Shown in pieces: positions 30,281-32,641 of a DNA stretch of 32,641 nucleotides. The stretch is from Reticulitermes lucifugus. Lineage: Eukaryota > Arthropoda > Insecta > Blattodea > Rhinotermitidae. A program made the translations under genes and the position numbers. Numbering within the stretch: position 1 is the stretch's first letter; each line of letters begins with the position of its first letter. The notes beneath the pieces are model-generated. The model had not been told where the DNA came from, searched no databases, and worked only from the letters and a program-made list of their open reading frames with translations. The stretch is from the NCBI GenBank assembly GCA_026260175.1, contig JAKCWW010006408.1, positions 1-32,641 on the forward strand, written 5' to 3'.

Positions 30281-31150
30281 CCTGGCCCATAAGTCGTAAA
30301 TTTTTTGTTTATTCCATCAGGAACCTGCTGTTATCTTTGTGTATTGAAATGTTCATGTATTCTGTATAAAGGAAATTATTCACTTCGTATATGTTGCACG
30401 TTTTTGTAAGTTTCTTACCTAGTACGATGAACGATGCAACTGAAGTCATTTCGTTGCGTCGAAGTAACGTCGTTTAGGTTGGCTTCCTTGTACTTAATTT
30501 CCCTTACACTGGTATGTTTCACAATTACGTACTACGCTGTTCCACACTATATTGTACACACTCACTTTATTGCCTTAAATTAAGACGATTTACTAAGATC
30601 AAACACAATATACACATAAAATAAATTGAATAAATTAAGTGTACTGATACTTTGTAAATGATGATGTTCTTTTAATAAAACAATTTAATCAAATGCAGTG
30701 TTCAGATGTTACGAAAGCAGTAAGCACGAAGCCATGGAGATTCTTTTATTAAAAAAAACTGAGTTTCAAAAGAAATCTTTATCTATCAGTCATTGCTGTT
30801 TAAATTAGCGGTTATGTCGTTTACGTCTAAACATTTTCATAAGTAAACTATTAATTGTCTAACATCCAAATATTTTGTAACCGTTTCAGAAGAGAGTGTA
30901 AAACTATTTTAAACACCACAGTTACAAAATAGCGTTAATTCAACAGCATGTTACTAAGACGTTTTAACCACGTCGCTTGTTTACAAACAACGTTTAAAAG
31001 TCGCCGCTCGTCTCACTTCCACTTGTGAAGCAATCGCATGTTGTTCACATCGCACCAGTCACCAGCCGGATCTCTGCTCCACACATCTCACTTATATATA
31101 CTCAACACCATACTATTCCCACACCTTGCAATAGTTTTGTTGTAGCGCGT
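30281..31150. other. Intergenic stretch, unassigned
   Basis: AT-rich with no recognised gene. A TATATATA tract with nearby C-rich sequence (about 31092-31100) could be a core promoter but has no supporting partner. Confidence 0.35.
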
Positions 31151-31380
31151 GAGGTTTTAAGAATGACGTCACAATTGCAGGCCTCGTGGCATCCTGCTTT
31201 ATCCTGTCGGTCTACGGTTGTCGACCTGCAAACCAGGATGCCCTGCCAGTGATGCTGTCATCATGCTCCCCAGGTCAGAAGCCAGATGTAACTTTACCGA
31301 ACAGCTCATTTCTACTGCTGCTGTACCTCCTTGAGGTCAAGACATGTTGCTTCCAATTTGCTGAAGACGGATCTTAAATT
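31151..31380 (+). other. Short open frame of unknown nature
   Basis: The + strand is open over about 62 codons (ASCFILSVYGCRPANQD ... LLLLYLLEVKTCC). It follows TTGCAG, which could be an acceptor, and has more balanced composition than its surroundings. I suspect a fragment of a dispersed repeat and cannot assign a function. Confidence 0.3.
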
Positions 31381-31489
31381 GACGTACGTGTTACTGTGTC
31401 CACATGCAGCTTCGGGTTACATTAGCCTTCTAAACATGTTCTTTAATGTAGTAAATTATGAAATTCAATGTTGAACGTCTGTTTAACTC

Positions 31490-31830
31490 ATGGAACAGAA
31501 TTCTTGTTCAGAAGCCGCTGATCGCTGAGTTCCCTGCATCTTATGGAACGCGAATGTTCCTACCGCGTACACAAGACCTCACCGCTCATCTTGTATACTG
31601 TTTATTTAAGATCCATTTTAATGTTATCCTCCCATCAGCTCTCAGATCTCCCAAGTAATCTGTTCCATTCAGAGTTTCAGATTAAAACTTTATATCTCTT
31701 CTCATCTTTCCCACGTGTGTTACACAATCCGCCCATCTGTCGATGTCGATTTAATCGCCATAATCACGTTTCTATAAATGTTCAAAATAATGGAGCTTCC
31801 CATTATGAATTTCTGTCGTATTAAGAAGTT
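31490..31830 (-). mobile_element. LINE L-A 3' fragment
   Basis: In + text: GCCGCTGATCGCTGAG, CCTGCATCTTATGGAACGCG, ATTTAAGATCCATTTTAATG and ATCCTCCCATC (minus-strand WEDNIKMDLK), then near 31790 GGAGCTTCCCATTATGAA (the LHNEEL region). Same order as 18120-18500, with deletions. Confidence 0.75.
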
Positions 31831-31854
31831 GACGTCTGTGTTGGTAGTGAAGAT

Positions 31855-32070
31855 GTTGGTGATTTTACTATATTAGTAAAGAAACTGGGTCACCGGAAGT
31901 TCATTCCCGGCAGGACTTCTCGTTTCGCTACATGACGTTCTGGATTTTGTCCAATGGGTACCTGGGACTCCTTTGTTCCAGTGAAACAACAGTAGCATGT
32001 AACTGACTACACATGTCTATCTAGTGCCAATGTTAAACATTCGTGTGCCGAGGGACAGGCACAACCGCCT
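31855..32070 (+). mobile_element. Decayed SINE, possibly family 2
   Basis: GTTCATTCCCGGCAGG at about 31900 is a box-B-like block; CTATCTAGTGCCAATGTTA near 32020 matches CCATCTAGTGTCAAGGTTA of the 23655 copy. No box A and no clear ends. Confidence 0.4.
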
Positions 32071-32148
32071 GTTTATTGTCACACTTTATGGTACTACTCG
32101 CTTCTAGAAACTTGTGTTAGGTGATACAAACATTGAAGTCGTAACAGT

Positions 32149-32172
32149 TTATTATTATTATTATTATTATTA
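32149..32172. repeat. (ATT)n microsatellite
   Basis: Eight ATT units shortly before the LINE at the right edge. Confidence 0.95.
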
Positions 32173-32244
32173 CACATGGTACACATCAGCTTCTAGTTTA
32201 TGCTGGTTATGTTAATATTTTGGGCGCAAGCATACATGCTATAA

Positions 32245-32641
32245 AGAAAAACACAAGAAGCTTTAGTAGTCGCTAGTAAGGAGATTGGTCTAGAAGTAAA
32301 TGCTGAGAAGACTAAGTACATGGTCATGTCTCGCAATCGGAATGCAGGACAAAATCACAACATAAAGATAGATAATAAATCCTTTGAAAGGGTGGAACAG
32401 TTCAAATATCTGGGAACAACCCTAACAAATCGAAATTCCATTCAGGAAGAAATTAAGGGCAGACTGAAGTCGGGAAATGCTTGTTATCATTCGGTGCAGG
32501 ATCTTCGGTCTTCCATTTTGCTATCCAAAAATACAAAGATTAAGGTATACAGAACTATAATTTTTCTTGTTGTTTTGAATGGGTGTGAAACTTGGTCTCT
32601 CACACTGAGAGAGGAACATAGGCTGAGGGTGTTCGAGAATA
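32245..32641 (+). mobile_element. LINE L-A, C-terminal part of the reverse transcriptase domain, running off the right edge
   Basis: An uninterrupted + frame from about 32246 to the window end (about 130 codons). It opens AxxTQEALVVASKEIGLEVN-like after a stop, with EKTKYMVMSR (thumb entry), VEQFKYLGTTLT, SGNACYHSVQDL, KVYRTIIF and GCETWSLTLREEHRL. These are the motifs after the catalytic YxDD in insect non-LTR retrotransposons of an RTE-like type. The catalytic palm and endonuclease are missing on the left, so this copy is 5'-truncated (junction about 32240), but it is the best-kept copy in the window. Confidence 0.9.

Noticed and set aside
1..32641. CRISPR array, operon, or bacterial insertion
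   Set aside because: No regularly spaced direct repeats, no bacterial-style gene packing; introns and eukaryotic retroelements occur throughout.

Overview
This is an AT-rich, intron-containing, transposon-dense piece of an animal genome, almost certainly an insect. The evidence is spliced genes with GT-AG introns of 1-4 kb, a protein made of tandem CBM14 (peritrophin-A) chitin-binding domains, and many decayed LINE, SINE, hAT, mariner-like and MITE copies. The repeat families resemble those I associate with cockroaches and termites (Blattodea), but that placement is from memory and not proven here.

Two protein-coding genes are supported, arranged tail to tail. (1) On the + strand, the last two coding exons (1223-1455 and 4996-5134) encode the FYVE finger and the final WD40 repeat of a WDFY1/WDFY2-type endosomal PI3P-binding scaffold; earlier exons lie off the left edge. 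(2) On the - strand, a five-exon model (24834 down to 14328, 2451 nt, 816 aa) encodes a secreted protein with 12 CBM14 domains, probably a peritrophic-matrix or cuticle chitin-binding protein. Nine of the domains, plus the tail of a tenth, sit in one 1776-nt last exon. The first three domains are split by introns, two of them at the same codon position. The exon phases agree across all junctions, and the disulphide cysteine pattern continues across them. The N-terminal end (signal peptide and start codon) is the uncertain part.

Layout: 1-1222 intron or upstream sequence; 1223-5134 end of the WDFY gene, with an antisense hAT transposase relic in its 3.5-kb intron; 5135 to about 9000 probable 3' UTR and flank, with a poly(A) signal candidate at 7595 and a foldback element at 7816-8002; 9000-14327 intergenic DNA with a hammerhead-like motif, a tRNA-type SINE and a mariner-like transposase relic; 14328-24834 the chitin-binding gene, with LINE, SINE and hAT-MITE insertions in its introns; 24835-32641 a repeat graveyard with no recognisable host gene. 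That last part holds several 3' fragments of one LINE family (the longest runs off the right edge), a SINE nested in a LINE, a piggyBac-type MITE and a SINE with a visible 13-bp target-site duplication.

I found no convincing wholly new system. The points most worth a second look are the hammerhead-like motif at 9754-9794 with weaker relatives elsewhere, the one-domain-one-exon structure beside a fused nine-domain exon, and a signal-peptide-like reading frame that overlaps exon 2 in the wrong frame.
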